From contig JAKZAN010000005.1 of the NCBI GenBank assembly GCA_023053545.1, forward strand, positions 1,984,001 through 2,048,000: a stretch of DNA of 64,000 nucleotides, written 5' to 3'. Each line of letters starts with the position of its first letter. The stretch's first letter is position 1. This stretch comes from Lepidurus packardi. Lineage: Eukaryota; Arthropoda; Branchiopoda; Notostraca; Triopsidae. The notes beneath the pieces were generated by a model. That model had not been told where the DNA came from. It was given only the letters and a program-made list of their open reading frames with translations, and ran no database searches. Position numbers and translations under genes: made by a program. Below, piece after piece: positions 50,601 through 60,971 of this stretch.

Positions 50601-52282
50601 TACTTTCTTGCGCAAGGCTTTCGCAAAACCAACGCGTTCTCCGGATCGAGTGACAAACGTACGTACTGTATCCCGCTGTCAAAAATGACACTACGGTGTC
50701 AGTTTGGAACAAGGAATTTCTGTCAGCTAATGGAGGGAAAGAAAGTACAAGTTTTTGTACTTTCTTTAGGAATTAATGAATTAGGATTGTACAAGTACAA
50801 TCCTAAATCATTTCCACTCCAACTACCAATTTTCAACTCAAATGACACTTGTTTGTCACTCTTTTTCCGGTGAACGTTCTGCAACATGACTCATCCAAGT
50901 GACATTTTTGAACCCGCGGTTTAAACCCGGAGAACGTGTTGCCAAAACCATAACAAACATCAGTGCCATCTCTTTACTCTTTCGCATTCATAAGCTAAGC
51001 TATACGGGAGCCTTTTACCATAACTTTCTTCATAACTTTCTGCAAGTACAACAAAGCTTTATGGTAAAACTGTATCTATAATTGTCATTAAGAAGTTGCT
51101 AAAAATACAGTCAAAGAGTAAAAAAAAAAAAAAAAAACAGAAAGAAAATCGATATAAAGGCAGGCAGGTTTTCCAATGCTACCAACCTATATCATCTAAG
51201 CACCGTCCTGCAACCGGCCAAAGTTATGCACCATATGCAAATAGTGATGGGGGTTTTGGCTTGGCAGTAGTTATTGGTCCCTACTGTTTCTGGCAATGAA
51301 AATGAAGTAGGTAAAGGGTCTTAGCTGGAGACGGGAGGCATAGATAAGGAATATCCCCTACCCCACACGCCAGGACTTTTATAATTCTGTCAGGTAGATA
51401 GCTTTGAAACGTGCATAACAAAAAGCCTTTTCCCAACACACAGCTTCAAACTCGCTTGGCACTCCGTATGCCCTTAACGATGGCAGCTACTGATACTCGG
51501 GTCAGTTTGGCCAATCCGTTTTGCTCTACAGCGTGTTTGGCATTGATAGACACCAGGCACGCAACCGTCTTCCGAAACATCATCTTCAAATAATACCATA
51601 TCTCCAAAGCATTGAACGGTACCGTACGGGCGAAAATAAGGCTAAACCATGTTCTCGAACCTTCTATTCTCCCTTCCAAGTTTTGACGATTGACGCTCGG
51701 GGAGTTTCTACAGATGAAGGCTTGATACGGGAGGAGTTTGGGGGTAACAAATTGCCGTGGTTTGAATAACTTCTGTACTGACTTGCTCCCGTCAAAGCTT
51801 GGAGGTACGGATTATATCTTAAGGTGCAGGGCATTTTCACAAGCTCATGCTGAGGACCTTTTCCAAGACATTTAACCATGGAGGTTTGCGCAGTTATTAC
51901 GGAAGGAGTGGGATGATGAGCAAGTTTTTACCTGAAATCGTGCTCGACCGTTGTCAATCCATCCCAAGTACATGTCCGCCCCGGCCATGGTAGGAGCCGA
52001 GTTGATTCCTAACCCGAAGTAGCCCCTGGTTCGCACTACCACTTGAAACGTAATGAAATGGTCCGTATTGGTCCAGTAGACAACGAAATGACCCTCATCG
52101 TCTAAAACCATCGATGACCAGCCCATAACGTCCGTTGTTGGACCTGACGATGTGGCTTTGGATGCCTCCACGGAGCCTGGCAGCGACGCTGACAACGATG
52201 AAGGGGATTTCCCGAAACACCACGGTAACAACACCATCACTACTGCCGCGTGGAGCATTGGGCGTCCAATTGTCCGCTTCAT
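35685..52282 (-). CDS. DBH-like copper monooxygenase (MOXD1 homologue)
   Basis: A copper type II, ascorbate-dependent monooxygenase of the secretory pathway; the substrate is not known from sequence. Eleven exons (minus strand): 51932-52282, 40095-40241, 39742-39921, 39352-39438, 38907-39095, 38075-38226, 37535-37710, 36906-37030, 36591-36784, 36351-36519, 35685-36224; 769 residues, all junctions in frame. The ATG directly follows an acceptor (TTTTTCGCAG), implying a 5' UTR intron, and opens a signal peptide (MLHAAVVMVLLPWCFG). The DOMON domain covers about 45-165 (GADMYLGWIDNG, DRHG). Copper ligands: His269-His270 (YLHHMNIYEC), His344 (ETHYDN), His423 and His425 (MHTHLLG). The CuM methionine position is Thr498 (STREETCLAY). 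The last exon adds an unusually long Ser/Asn/Pro-rich tail ending in one hydrophobic segment (about 746-760), a possible membrane anchor. The gene resembles MOXD1 more than tyramine or dopamine beta-hydroxylase. Confidence 0.93.
43867..44508 (-). CDS. Orphan 213-codon open frame in the MOXD1-like intron
   Basis: The longest unexplained open frame in the window. It lies on the same strand as the host gene. The N-terminal half is hydrophilic (KPTLRDDNGVLVYVSVFPKG); the C-terminal half has two hydrophobic stretches (FTFLNFLFIYVYF and AAALLLCFAYLCF). No family was recognised and overlapping frames exist on both strands. A chance frame of this length is not very unlikely in 50 kb of noncoding DNA, so this is weak evidence for a gene. 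Confidence 0.15.
   Translation of the reverse strand: MGCQSSAAERKYAGRGWKPFHEFTARASFYALQAFAYRTFQSGKPTLRDDNGVLVYVSVFPKGPFYELFEICKIPASIHRKYECVRKKRNYQVPESLFASYGSLFEIEPEGSRSLNVIGSRFMQMCWFAAYVNTSLYYSYSFSIGASPFTFLNFLFIYVYFRRSHTVAAALLLCFAYLCFTIHPIRMTYVPRSLYTSIVETESYYEHKAWFAT
46426..46443. repeat. C11-A7 homopolymer junction
   Basis: Eleven C followed by seven A within the MOXD1-like intron. It has the same C-to-A arrangement as 90-118 and 61797-61818. Confidence 0.9.
48214..48607. mobile_element. Non-autonomous Tigger/pogo-type MITE
   Basis: The left end CAGTAAATGCCGCTTATTGT (48214, preceded by TA) is matched in reverse complement by the right end GTGATCACAATAAGTGGCAT and on to about 48607, over about 27 bp with four or five mismatches. 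The 390-bp interior has no long open frame. CAGT termini next to TA fit the Tigger/pogo group seen twice more in this window. The right border is uncertain by a few bases. Confidence 0.65.
50548..51015. repeat. Dispersed repeat, copy A (interrupted by a MITE)
   Basis: The sequence GCGAAACAAGCG...CTTTCTTGCGCAAGGCTTTCGC (50548-50630) and then ATAACAAACATCAGTGCCAT...AAGC...GGGAGCCTT (50950-51015) matches copies at 56368-56515 and, in part, 57838-57905. The middle is a separate insertion. Confidence 0.7.
50631..50942. mobile_element. 312-bp MITE with nested hairpins and 7-bp target duplication
   Basis: CAAAACC flanks the element at 50624-50630 and 50943-50949. Its ends are AACGCGTTCTCCGG (left) and CCGGAGAACGTGTTGC (right), forming an inverted repeat with one mismatch over 14 bp. 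The related copy at about 56443 reads TTTCGCAAAACAATAACAAA and shows the uninterrupted site. Inside are three consecutive hairpins: TGACAC/GTGTCA (50686-50701), a 13-bp stem with a 4-nt loop (50738-50767) and a 12-bp stem with a 2-nt loop (50781-50806), enclosed by GAGTGACAAAC (50648) and GTTTGTCACTC (about 50851). It has no coding capacity. Confidence 0.8.
51119..51137. repeat. A-rich homopolymer
   Basis: Run of about 18 A residues in the MOXD1-like intron, just beyond dispersed-repeat copy A. It could be a retrotransposon tail or simple slippage. Confidence 0.6.
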
Positions 52283-52393
52283 CTGCGAAAAAGACCAAGA
52301 AATAAGAAGATTAAAAGACGCGATCGCAATTATAAACCTTTTCAATCGACTCGAAAGCAATCAGAGCGGTTCTCAATACAACTCGGTGGCTCT

Positions 52394-52492
52394 AGGAGAA
52401 AAAGAAGAAGAAAAAGAAAAAGAAAAAGAAGGAAAAAAGAAGGAAAAAAGAAGAAAAAAAGGAAAAAAGTAGAAAGAAGGAAAGAAAGGAGG
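52394..52492. repeat. Homopurine tract upstream of MOXD1-like exon 1
   Basis: 76 uninterrupted purines (52394-52469), then one T and 22 further purines, made of GAA, AAAAG and GGAAAAAA units. On the gene's strand this is a pyrimidine tract about 110 nt before the first coding exon, in the presumed 5' UTR intron or promoter. Such tracts can form triplex DNA. Confidence 0.9.
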
Positions 52493-55400
52493 CCAATAAT
52501 TAACTTTTCTAACGGTGACACTTTCGAGCTAGCTGTTCAGTTTGTGATAGCTTTTCATTGTAGGGACAGGTGTTAGATTCTGAGGGATATGGGATGACAA
52601 GGTGTATCTTTTAGCCAAAGCAGAAGCGGGCGGGATGACAATGAAAGACAGTCCACCTGTCATTGGAAAGGTTGGGAAAGACAGGTGTGACTATTCGTGA
52701 TGCTGTCTCAAAACGGGGAACAAGAGTCTTGTCAAAAGGCAAGACGTAAAAACGGTATCTTTTGCGTTGCACAGGAAGAAGCGTAAGCTTCTTAGGAGAA
52801 TTTCATAGTCGCTACTGACAACAATGTTCAACTTTCGTATCTTAAAAGTTTCATGTCAAGTTTTCCACATCAACTGCGACAGCTTTGGACGGCGTTCTTT
52901 TTGGAACAACAAGGAAATAAGCACCAATAGGAAATGTCTTTTCGCTCACTCCCCGAATTTACGTCCAGTGTCCTCCATTATTCAACAGGAAACACATCTG
53001 TCAAGAAAGATGAGGGCTTTTCAATGACTAAAACAGGACACGCATTGCATATCCGCTTTGAGCTTTATATTTTTTCTGAAAATTTAGTTTAGTTACCCAA
53101 CTGACTATTTATTTACTCTTTATTCTTTTTCTTTAGAAATGTTTTATGGATACACACACGAGTCCAATTTTTCCTCTTTATGGCGAATTTTTCAAAATAT
53201 ATTTTTGCCTTCTTGGCGAATTAAAAAAAAATTTCCAAATTTTCGTCTTTTTATGAAATTTTTTCCAATTACAGCTCCTTGTTCTTTTTGTCTAAAATTG
53301 TCTTGTGGACATCTGCACTTCATGAAGATTGGAGATAACTTCAAATATCACGACTAATTAGTTAAAACGACATCAACTAATTGCGTTTGCAACTACTTGC
53401 GTTTGCACAACTAATTGTCAAGAATTCCGGATTCTCCATTTCCATTTTAAATTAGATCCCTTTATCGTAATACTCAATTCATTACAATATTGCTTTGTAT
53501 TGAAATGAATTTATTGCAATAATATCTACTTTCCTTTTGAAAATCTTAGTATCACTTGATTCCATTTTTATTTTCCGTCTTAATTTTTGTTCCCCGGATG
53601 AGAAACATCATCACGTGAGACAACTAAGTTCCCAAACTACGACAACATGTTTTGCAACTGGAGTCTAATTTGGAGCTGTTTTTTGGGCCAAAGAGACCAA
53701 CTGTGGCAAACCAGTATTCTAAAACTTGACCAGCCCCGAGTTTCGCTCTTCGGCGGTCATTATTGTCACTCGGGGGGCCAAAGGAAATGGCGATGTTTTT
53801 TTCCTGTATTTTTTGCCCTGTTTTTTTAAGTACTGTACAGGGTGGTTCCGAGACCCAAACTGCGCCATTTCAAAGCACCTTTTGGGTCACATACACTTTA
53901 TTTCTGCCATTCTGCGTCCTGATTTTCTTGTTCGTGCCGGGTGCTATTACTACGACTTTTACCAAATCACAAGTCCCAACTTTGGAGTCAACGCGTCCAA
54001 AGTTCCCCTCGTTTCTTTTTGCCTGTCGTCATTAAAAGCAAACCAATCGACTAATTCTATCGACTCGTTTCAACAATGTCTTCCTGGTTCTATTGAACGT
54101 CAAAAGACCACAAAGTGCGAGCAAGTTTTCTGAACCACTTGAAAAATCCCGACACGTTTTTTTTTCGTTTCCCCTCGAAGCAATTTACATAATAAAAAGG
54201 GGTTGGCAGGTGTGCGAGACTTTAAACTTGCTGATCATACTCCGGCTGCGCGCGTCGTTTTTTCTTTCCCGAGTTTTCTTCGAAGGAATAGTGTGATCAG
54301 AAGAGCTTTTAAAGTCCCCTCCATGCTGTGTTCGTTTGCAGCAAGAGCTTAAATCATAATAAGGCGTTGTCGGTCAATGCAGCGTTGCGGCTCTTGTTGT
54401 GTTTCCTTTAATTTCCAAAAGGACAAAGAAGAAATTTTGGGAGGGGAAGGACTCTCCCCCAAGCTTGTGAATAGAAAAACAGCACCGATACATACACAAT
54501 ACAGGCCCATCTAGCCTTGGCCGCAGTGAAAAACTGCAGGGGACTTGATATATAATATACTTTCTATACTTCACATACGTCATTCACGCAAGGCAAACTC
54601 TTGCATGGGATCCCTTCTTAGCCCGATATTTATCTAAATAAAAAAGAGGCACTTTAATCAGCTTTGTATATTTTATGTATTTTATAACAGAGGGCAGAGA
54701 GCCTTTTTGCATAATGGAAAAGCTGATTTTCCGCTCGCTCCCAACTCGGGGCCCATCCACGAGTGTGTTGACATAAAGTGTCATCATCTTGTGTCGGATC
54801 AACTCCGCCATGAGTAACTCTTCTCCGAGGCCATGCGTCATTTGCATCTTTATTCAAGCAAATGAGCTCGCCTGATGAATATGTTTGGGACACTCGGGTG
54901 ATGTCTATCGTACCAGTACATCCTATTGTTAGATAAAAGTGTCTATCCTTACGCATTCCTTACGCATTCCTTCAGAAACCGGGTACCTCTCTGTCTACCC
55001 AAGGCTTTGAATACTAATTCAAGCTAAAAGATGGAGCGACCAAACGTATTTTCTGTTGCTCCTGTCTGGTGACGCATGGACGTTACCAAGTTGTAACCTT
55101 TCGGAGTGATTCTTTCTTTTTTTGGGGTCCAAAAGTGGAGAAGGGCACTTTGGGAAAAGTTAAACTAACAGTTTCCAGATTCCTTTTCAATCTTGTGTGT
55201 GGTCTTGGGACCTTTACAGTGTATCTGTCTGTCTGTCTTGTCTTGATGACTCGTCATGTCAGTTAATGGACGCACCAGTCGCCGTCATTTTTCTTTCTTT
55301 TCTTTTTTGGTTCCCAGAGATTTGGTATTTTGTTGCAAGAAAAGAGCGGGGGTGTTTTCTGTTCGTGCTCAAGTCTATTTTTCTTGCCTGAGAGTTGCCG

Positions 55401-56367
55401 AAATAGCGTGCCTTCATGTGATGGGCATGAAACGCAACTTTTAGGACGTATACGGGAACTATATGGCCCCTTCTTTCGGGTTCCTCCTCCCCCTCCTTTG
55501 GCAGTTCCCAGCTCCCCCAACGGTAGAAATGTACGGGAAGTAGCAGTAGCGTTGGAGTAGGAGTGAACGCAATGAGAAAAACGGGGTAACGATACCTTCT
55601 CAGAAAAGTTGGGACCTTTCTTCCTTCTTGTATATGCCCTGCAGAGTCGAGTCGAGCTTTGCAGTAAAGTATTGTCCCCTTCCCCTGTCTTTTCCATGGG
55701 TATGTCCGTGACAGACCCAAGTTGGCGGAAGTTACTCGACACACGCCAATTTCTCGTCGCTCTTCTGTTTTTCCACTTTATCCAGTATATCCACCCGAAC
55801 CTGGAGGGAACCAAGCCAACGATTCTCTTTCTCTTGCTGTCTTACTTCACTGCTTGAGAGCAAGGGAACATAAAGAAGAAGAAGAAGAAAAAGGAACAAA
55901 CCATATGGAAAACGTGCTGGGACCAATGAAAACCATTGCGTTTGCTTCAAACTTTCGAACTGGGAGACAAGTTTAGGATACATTATCTGATTATGCTCTC
56001 ATTTCTTTCTCTCCTAAAGAAAGAATAGAGCCTAAGCAAAAAGAAAACACTTTCCAAGCGAAGGAAATGAGAAAAAGTTGGGAAATTTTCAACATTTCTT
56101 GCGAAGAGAAACAATCAAGGTATACCTTAGCTCGGTATGACAACGCTACACTAGGACGACTCGACAAAAGGACGACGATGTACCCGACAAAGGAACTATT
56201 GGTTCCATAAGCTTTCAAGGGACCAATAACTACTTCTCTGCTTAGGTTAAATTAAGTTAGATTGTCGAGAGACAAAAGGAACCAGTGTCTACGTCCCCTT
56301 GCTCGGAAAGTTTGACTTGATTTGGGACACTGCTGTTACAGCAAACTGTGGTGACACATTGTACTTT
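52493..56367. other. Upstream DNA of the MOXD1-like gene, no gene recognised
   Basis: Should contain the 5' UTR exon and promoter of the monooxygenase, but neither could be placed. Two overlapping minus-strand frames of 161 and 183 codons at 55259-55814 lie in GC-richer DNA, conflict with each other and show no motif. Confidence 0.35.
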
Positions 56368-56515
56368 TCAGCCGTAAAACAAGCATATAAACTTTGCTGC
56401 CAAAGCTCTATGTTCTTTTTCTTTTTACTTTCTTATGCAAAACTTTCGCAAAACAATAACAAACATCAGCGCCATCTGTGACGGTCGCGCGTCAATAAGA
56501 GATGCCTTAACACAG
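56368..56515. repeat. Dispersed repeat, copy B (uninterrupted)
   Basis: Homologous to copy A: AAAACAAGCATATAAACTTT, TTACTTTCTTATGCAAAACT, then CAATAACAAACATCAGCGCC and TCAATAAGAGATGCCTTAAC. It lacks the 312-bp insertion of copy A. Confidence 0.7.
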
Positions 56516-57837
56516 ACCAGAAAAACAAGATATAAGGAAACTGTTGTGTCAAGCTTCAGTCTGGAAAAAAAACAAAATTGCCAAGGCAGGAAGAAGGTAT
56601 TTGCTAGATGGAGTCTTTGCTGTCAGGTTGTGACGTGCTAAGGACCGCGAACAAAAGAGGAAAAGAAAAAGAGAGGCCAGGTAATTCACTAGGGGTTGCC
56701 AATGGCTTAGTCTTGCATTTTACAACCGGGCCCAACCCGGATAATAGGAAGGGATAAGCTTGATGCATGGGACATTTAGAACAGTTTACAATTTCCAAGC
56801 TTGGACATCACAGCAATAATACGGCCAACCCCAAACCTCATCGCAGACAAACTCGTTTTGACTCATACCTGCTCATGCTGCAGTAAGGTATGAGTAGAAG
56901 GCACTCCGCCCAGGAACCCAAATTGAATGTCATAGGACTATTTTTTTTTTTATGTGTAAGCTTCCGAGGTGGGTGGGAGGTTTTAGAGTAGCCAGCCGAG
57001 TTTTTACAGCCAACTTCTCTTCTCCTTTTTCTTTCTCAGATAAAACTGGCGAGCTCAGGCAGACTTACCCTCTATTGTAATTCCTTTTTTTTCTTTATTT
57101 CTATTGGGTAGAAGTCATCAGGAATGTCAAAAAAGACCTCACAAGCAGCTTGCACTTAACACGGTGTTGCGAAATTTTCTCCATTCGCATGCATAAGCCA
57201 AATGAAAAGAAAAAAAAGAAGCTCGACAAGTTGGTCTAGAGCTCGAATTGGGCGAGGCCGAAACTATCGTGAACCTTGGGACTCTGGAGTCATGTGGCAC
57301 TGAAGGTGAATTGCATTCAAGACGTGACAGGCCACCACCATGCCCTCAATTCCCTTATGGTGCGAGCGCCAACAATTGCCGACCTAAAACCTATACCCCC
57401 AAAGATGGAAACGTGACAGGGTTAACTGTCGGGGAGTCGGGACTAGGCCAGGAGCTCAATTGTGTTTTAACCCTAAGCCACACATGGCACAAGTTTAGGG
57501 TTCTGGAGCTGATGGAACTCAAGTTGAGCTAATACGATAAATGCCCAAAGTTCCAATAGTCACCACATTCTGTTTCATCCTCCCTTAGCTTTTTCCAACA
57601 GTGTTAGGAAAAGAGTAATTGTACTTCGTTTTTTGCAATTTTACATAGATTTAATCGCGAGGTCTTTACCGTACCATTATTTGTACTGAATTTTCAATCA
57701 AAAATTGTAGCTAGAAAAGCTTAAAAGTATGTCGATTATTTATTCGTCGATTATCGATATCGATTATTGTATGTCAATTAGTCGGTTATCGATTATTGTG
57801 TGTCGATGAGTTTATTCTTTCGTAATGGATCCCATTT
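56516..57837. other. Intergenic, no gene recognised
   Basis: Includes a low-complexity stretch of TCGATTAT words at 57730-57810 with one TATCGATA palindrome (57752-57759). No exon or RNA gene was supported. Confidence 0.35.
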
Positions 57838-57905
57838 CGCAAAATAATAACAAACATCAGTGCCCTCTATGAATGTTTCGCATCAATAAGCTGGGAGCCT
57901 TAAAT
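57838..57905. repeat. Dispersed repeat, copy C (partial)
   Basis: CGCAAAATAATAACAAACAT followed by CAGTGCCCTC and CGCATCAATAAGCTGGGAGC, the same order and orientation as the 3' half of copies A and B. Confidence 0.65.
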
Positions 57906-60591
57906 AATTGTAGGATCAAAACATCAGTATTGTTTCTACAATAGTGAACAGTCTCCCCCCCAAACACGTGTTGTGTTGTATACATATTACTGCAGCCTGT
58001 TCCGCACATATCCTAAGTGTGTTGCTGCTCCTGCTGCTCGCCATGTCAAGACACATGTCATAGGGCTCGTTAAAAGCCACACACATGTACACCTTGACGC
58101 ATAACCAGCGTTCCAATACTTAGCTGCCACGTTCTTAAAATAGTCTGCCAGCTTTTGGAAACGAAGAATTGTACTCCGCAAAACCTTTTTAGAACCAACG
58201 TCCCTTGTTTATTACCTCCCACACCCCCCCATTACAGGGTGGGGGAAAAGGGGTTCAGTTCCAAGACGCTGGCCAAAAAGCAGAGCCCCAAGTGTGTAAA
58301 AGCTGCCGCATTTGAGAGGTTTTCCCCCACATGTTATTGTTGGTTGTCAACACTATTGAGACAGTTAAAATGGAGCCATTTTCGGCCCCCCAGAAAAAAG
58401 GTAAAAAAAAGAAACCCGAATTTCCTTGTTTCCACCCCTAAAACATTCCCATAACTCTTCAGATGTTCATTTCCATCTTGGTTAAGCGGTAAACGATTTT
58501 CTGAAGTAGGGTGGCATCCAAGCCATATAGACAAGCTCTAGAAAAACAGAGATATTTTAGCTCTTGGAACCTTCACCATACAACTCGACGCTTCTATCGC
58601 TATGCAAGTGTGAGAAGCATGTAGAAGCGCTTGTCTGCCTCCACGACTGTTTTTTTTTTCTTCTTATTTTCCTTAAAAAAATAATGCTGGACGTGGCCAA
58701 AGCCTCTACTTCATCCCAAGAATGCATAACGTCCATTTTTCAAAAGCTTTCTTGAGACTTTACAGGGTGCCAATGGTGCCGCACACATACCACACCGAAT
58801 GTTCCATACATATCTCTACATTTCTTATATTTCTTGCCAGCCTTTCCCTCAACTCAGACAAGAAGAAAAAAAAAACATCTGTAGGATCTGTCTTTTCTTT
58901 TCGCACCCCTTGTCGCTCCAGATCACTCCAGATGTAACCTATATCTCCACCCAGCACAGACTTGGGGGGCGATAATTACCAATGTGGTGAAAATAATGGC
59001 TTGAAAACTTGTAGAGCCCCTGTTACTGTCGTTAAACTTTCCTAGCCGGCTTAGGGAACGTTTATTAGCTCAGACCTCAAGAGTAGCAAATTCCTCCAAT
59101 CGAGAGCTTTGTGTGGCACTCGCGTTAAGTTGGCCAACATCGATTTTAGCCGAAAACTCGGCGCAAGTTTAAAACTTGTGTGCACTTTCAATGACTTGTT
59201 CACAAGGTTTCCCTTTCCTTGTACCCCCGCTTTGATATTAAAGGGCTTTTCGGTTTCTGGTGTGTAATTCGCTGGAAAGTTCGGCACAATTATGCATCGA
59301 ACATTTTCCATACAGCGGTACAAAATGGTACAAAAGGGGACCCAAAATGACATTATGTCTTTCAGCTAGCGTGGGCATTGCCCAAGGGGACGGATAAAAC
59401 GACTCAAATGGATAAAAACCCACGTAAAGCTTTTGGCACGACCCAAAAGCACAAGTTCAAGTCTAATCAGGCGACTTTTTTACCGCGCTGTTTTATTTTT
59501 CAGAGGGCGTTACGTATGCGGTACGCCATACGTTACGTTAATGGCCGGAAACGGCTTTCGAACAAAAGCTCCGTACCGACACAGCACATGGCTCCCCCGC
59601 CGGTGACTTTTGCCTTTTTTCTGGGGATTTTTTTAGACTGCGAGGTAAACATCGCGCCACATGCTCTTTAACCAATATGTATTTTGTGCTGGTACAATAT
59701 TTAGTTCTTGGCATGGGCACATTGAACCAATGCCATTGTAGCTAAATTCTATGTTTTTAAAAAAAGATGTTTGGAAGATGTCAAAGGTTTTGTGGCTTTA
59801 CTGTTGCTGATATCTTACCTCAACAAAAGGACGTTTCGTTTTGCATCTCTTTGGTATTCCAGGGAAGATGGATACAATTGATTGCAAACGCAATAGGGAA
59901 AAAGGGAAAAGATTTGACTGGGACTGTATGCGAGCATGGCTTGACATAAAGGAACACAGGACATGCCCCGCTGGACCTGAAGATTGAAATCGCCCAAATG
60001 GCTGGAATGCTAATGGAATTTGCAATGGGGAAGAGGAGCCTGATCCTTGGAAGTATTTGCTAAAAGATTACCATCCATACCGCACACATTGTTTTTAATT
60101 TCACAATTTCGAAGTCTTGTTACCTTATGCTTGCTCTGATGCCAATTCTTAATTTTTAAATAACAGAGAAAACTATACAATACATCTTATATAAGGCGAT
60201 GCAAAAAAAAGATAATTTAGAAACGATGTGAAGCATTGTTTGCAACATTGGGGCAGAAAACTATCATCAGAATTGTCTTAAATTTTTGTCAATTTTCTTA
60301 AAACTTAAATTTCTATTCTTTAAATCACTCAATATTTGTCGAATTGTAGTAGAAAACAAGTTCGTTTTACAATAAAAATACAGAATTTGCGGAGATCAAT
60401 TTCTACAGGAATTTCACTCTTCTACAGGAATGTTTAAAATTGCAAACGACGTATTCTAGCATTATGACTGTTCCTTAATAAAACTGAAAAATATTCCAAG
60501 AAAACATGCTAAACGCGAATCTATGATAAAATTTTTGTAAAATTTTTAAAGCTATTTTTATGTTTTACTGGAACGCGTAAAATTGCAAACT
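57906..60591. other. Intergenic, no gene recognised
   Basis: Only short open frames without motifs. The stretch becomes AT-rich after about 60,060. Confidence 0.35.
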
Positions 60592-60971
60592 CTTTCTAAT
60601 CTGGTCAAGAAAAATATAAAAAAACTTGAAAGAAAATAGAGTAAAATTCAAAAGAAAATATAATACATGAAAAAATTGGACCTAGTCATAGGCTTCGGCC
60701 TAAACTGGTATACAATAGAAAAAACTGGAAAAAATTCTGATAAATCTAAATAACTAAATTAAAAATAAAATAAGAGTAAAAGACCTTTCTAATTTGGTCC
60801 AGAAAACTTGAAAAAACTTGAAAGAAAATAGAGTAAAATTCAAAGGAAAATATAATACATTAAAAACTGGAACTAGTCATAGGCTTCGGCCTAAACTGGT
60901 ATACAATAGAAAAAACTGGAAAAAATTCTGATAAATCTAAATAACTAAATTAAAAATAAAATAGGAGTAGA
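60592..60971. repeat. 193-bp tandem duplication
   Basis: The unit starting CTTTCTAAT at 60592 recurs at 60785, sharing CATAGGCTTCGGCCTAAACT and ATTCTGATAAATCTAAATAA. The copies are over 90% identical by eye, with small indels. It is AT-rich and noncoding. Confidence 0.85.

Larger units (their letters stand above)
40242..51931 (-). other. 11.7-kb first intron of the MOXD1-like gene
   Basis: Borders are the donor GTAAAA after CGATTTCAG (51932) and the acceptor TTATTAG before GATCGTCAC (40241). Joining them restores the family's RFQDRH-type sequence. All other introns of the gene are 71-680 nt. The intron holds MITE-like elements, homopolymers and a 213-codon open frame; no further exon was identified. 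Confidence 0.8.

Noticed and set aside
55259-55814. Two overlapping minus-strand open frames of 161 and 183 codons
   Set aside because: They occupy different frames of the same GC-richer DNA, show no motif or splice support, and cannot both be real; low stop-codon density explains them.
57752-57759. TATCGATA motif resembling a DRE promoter element
   Set aside because: It sits in a low-complexity TCGATTAT-rich stretch with no gene start nearby, so chance is the simpler reading.
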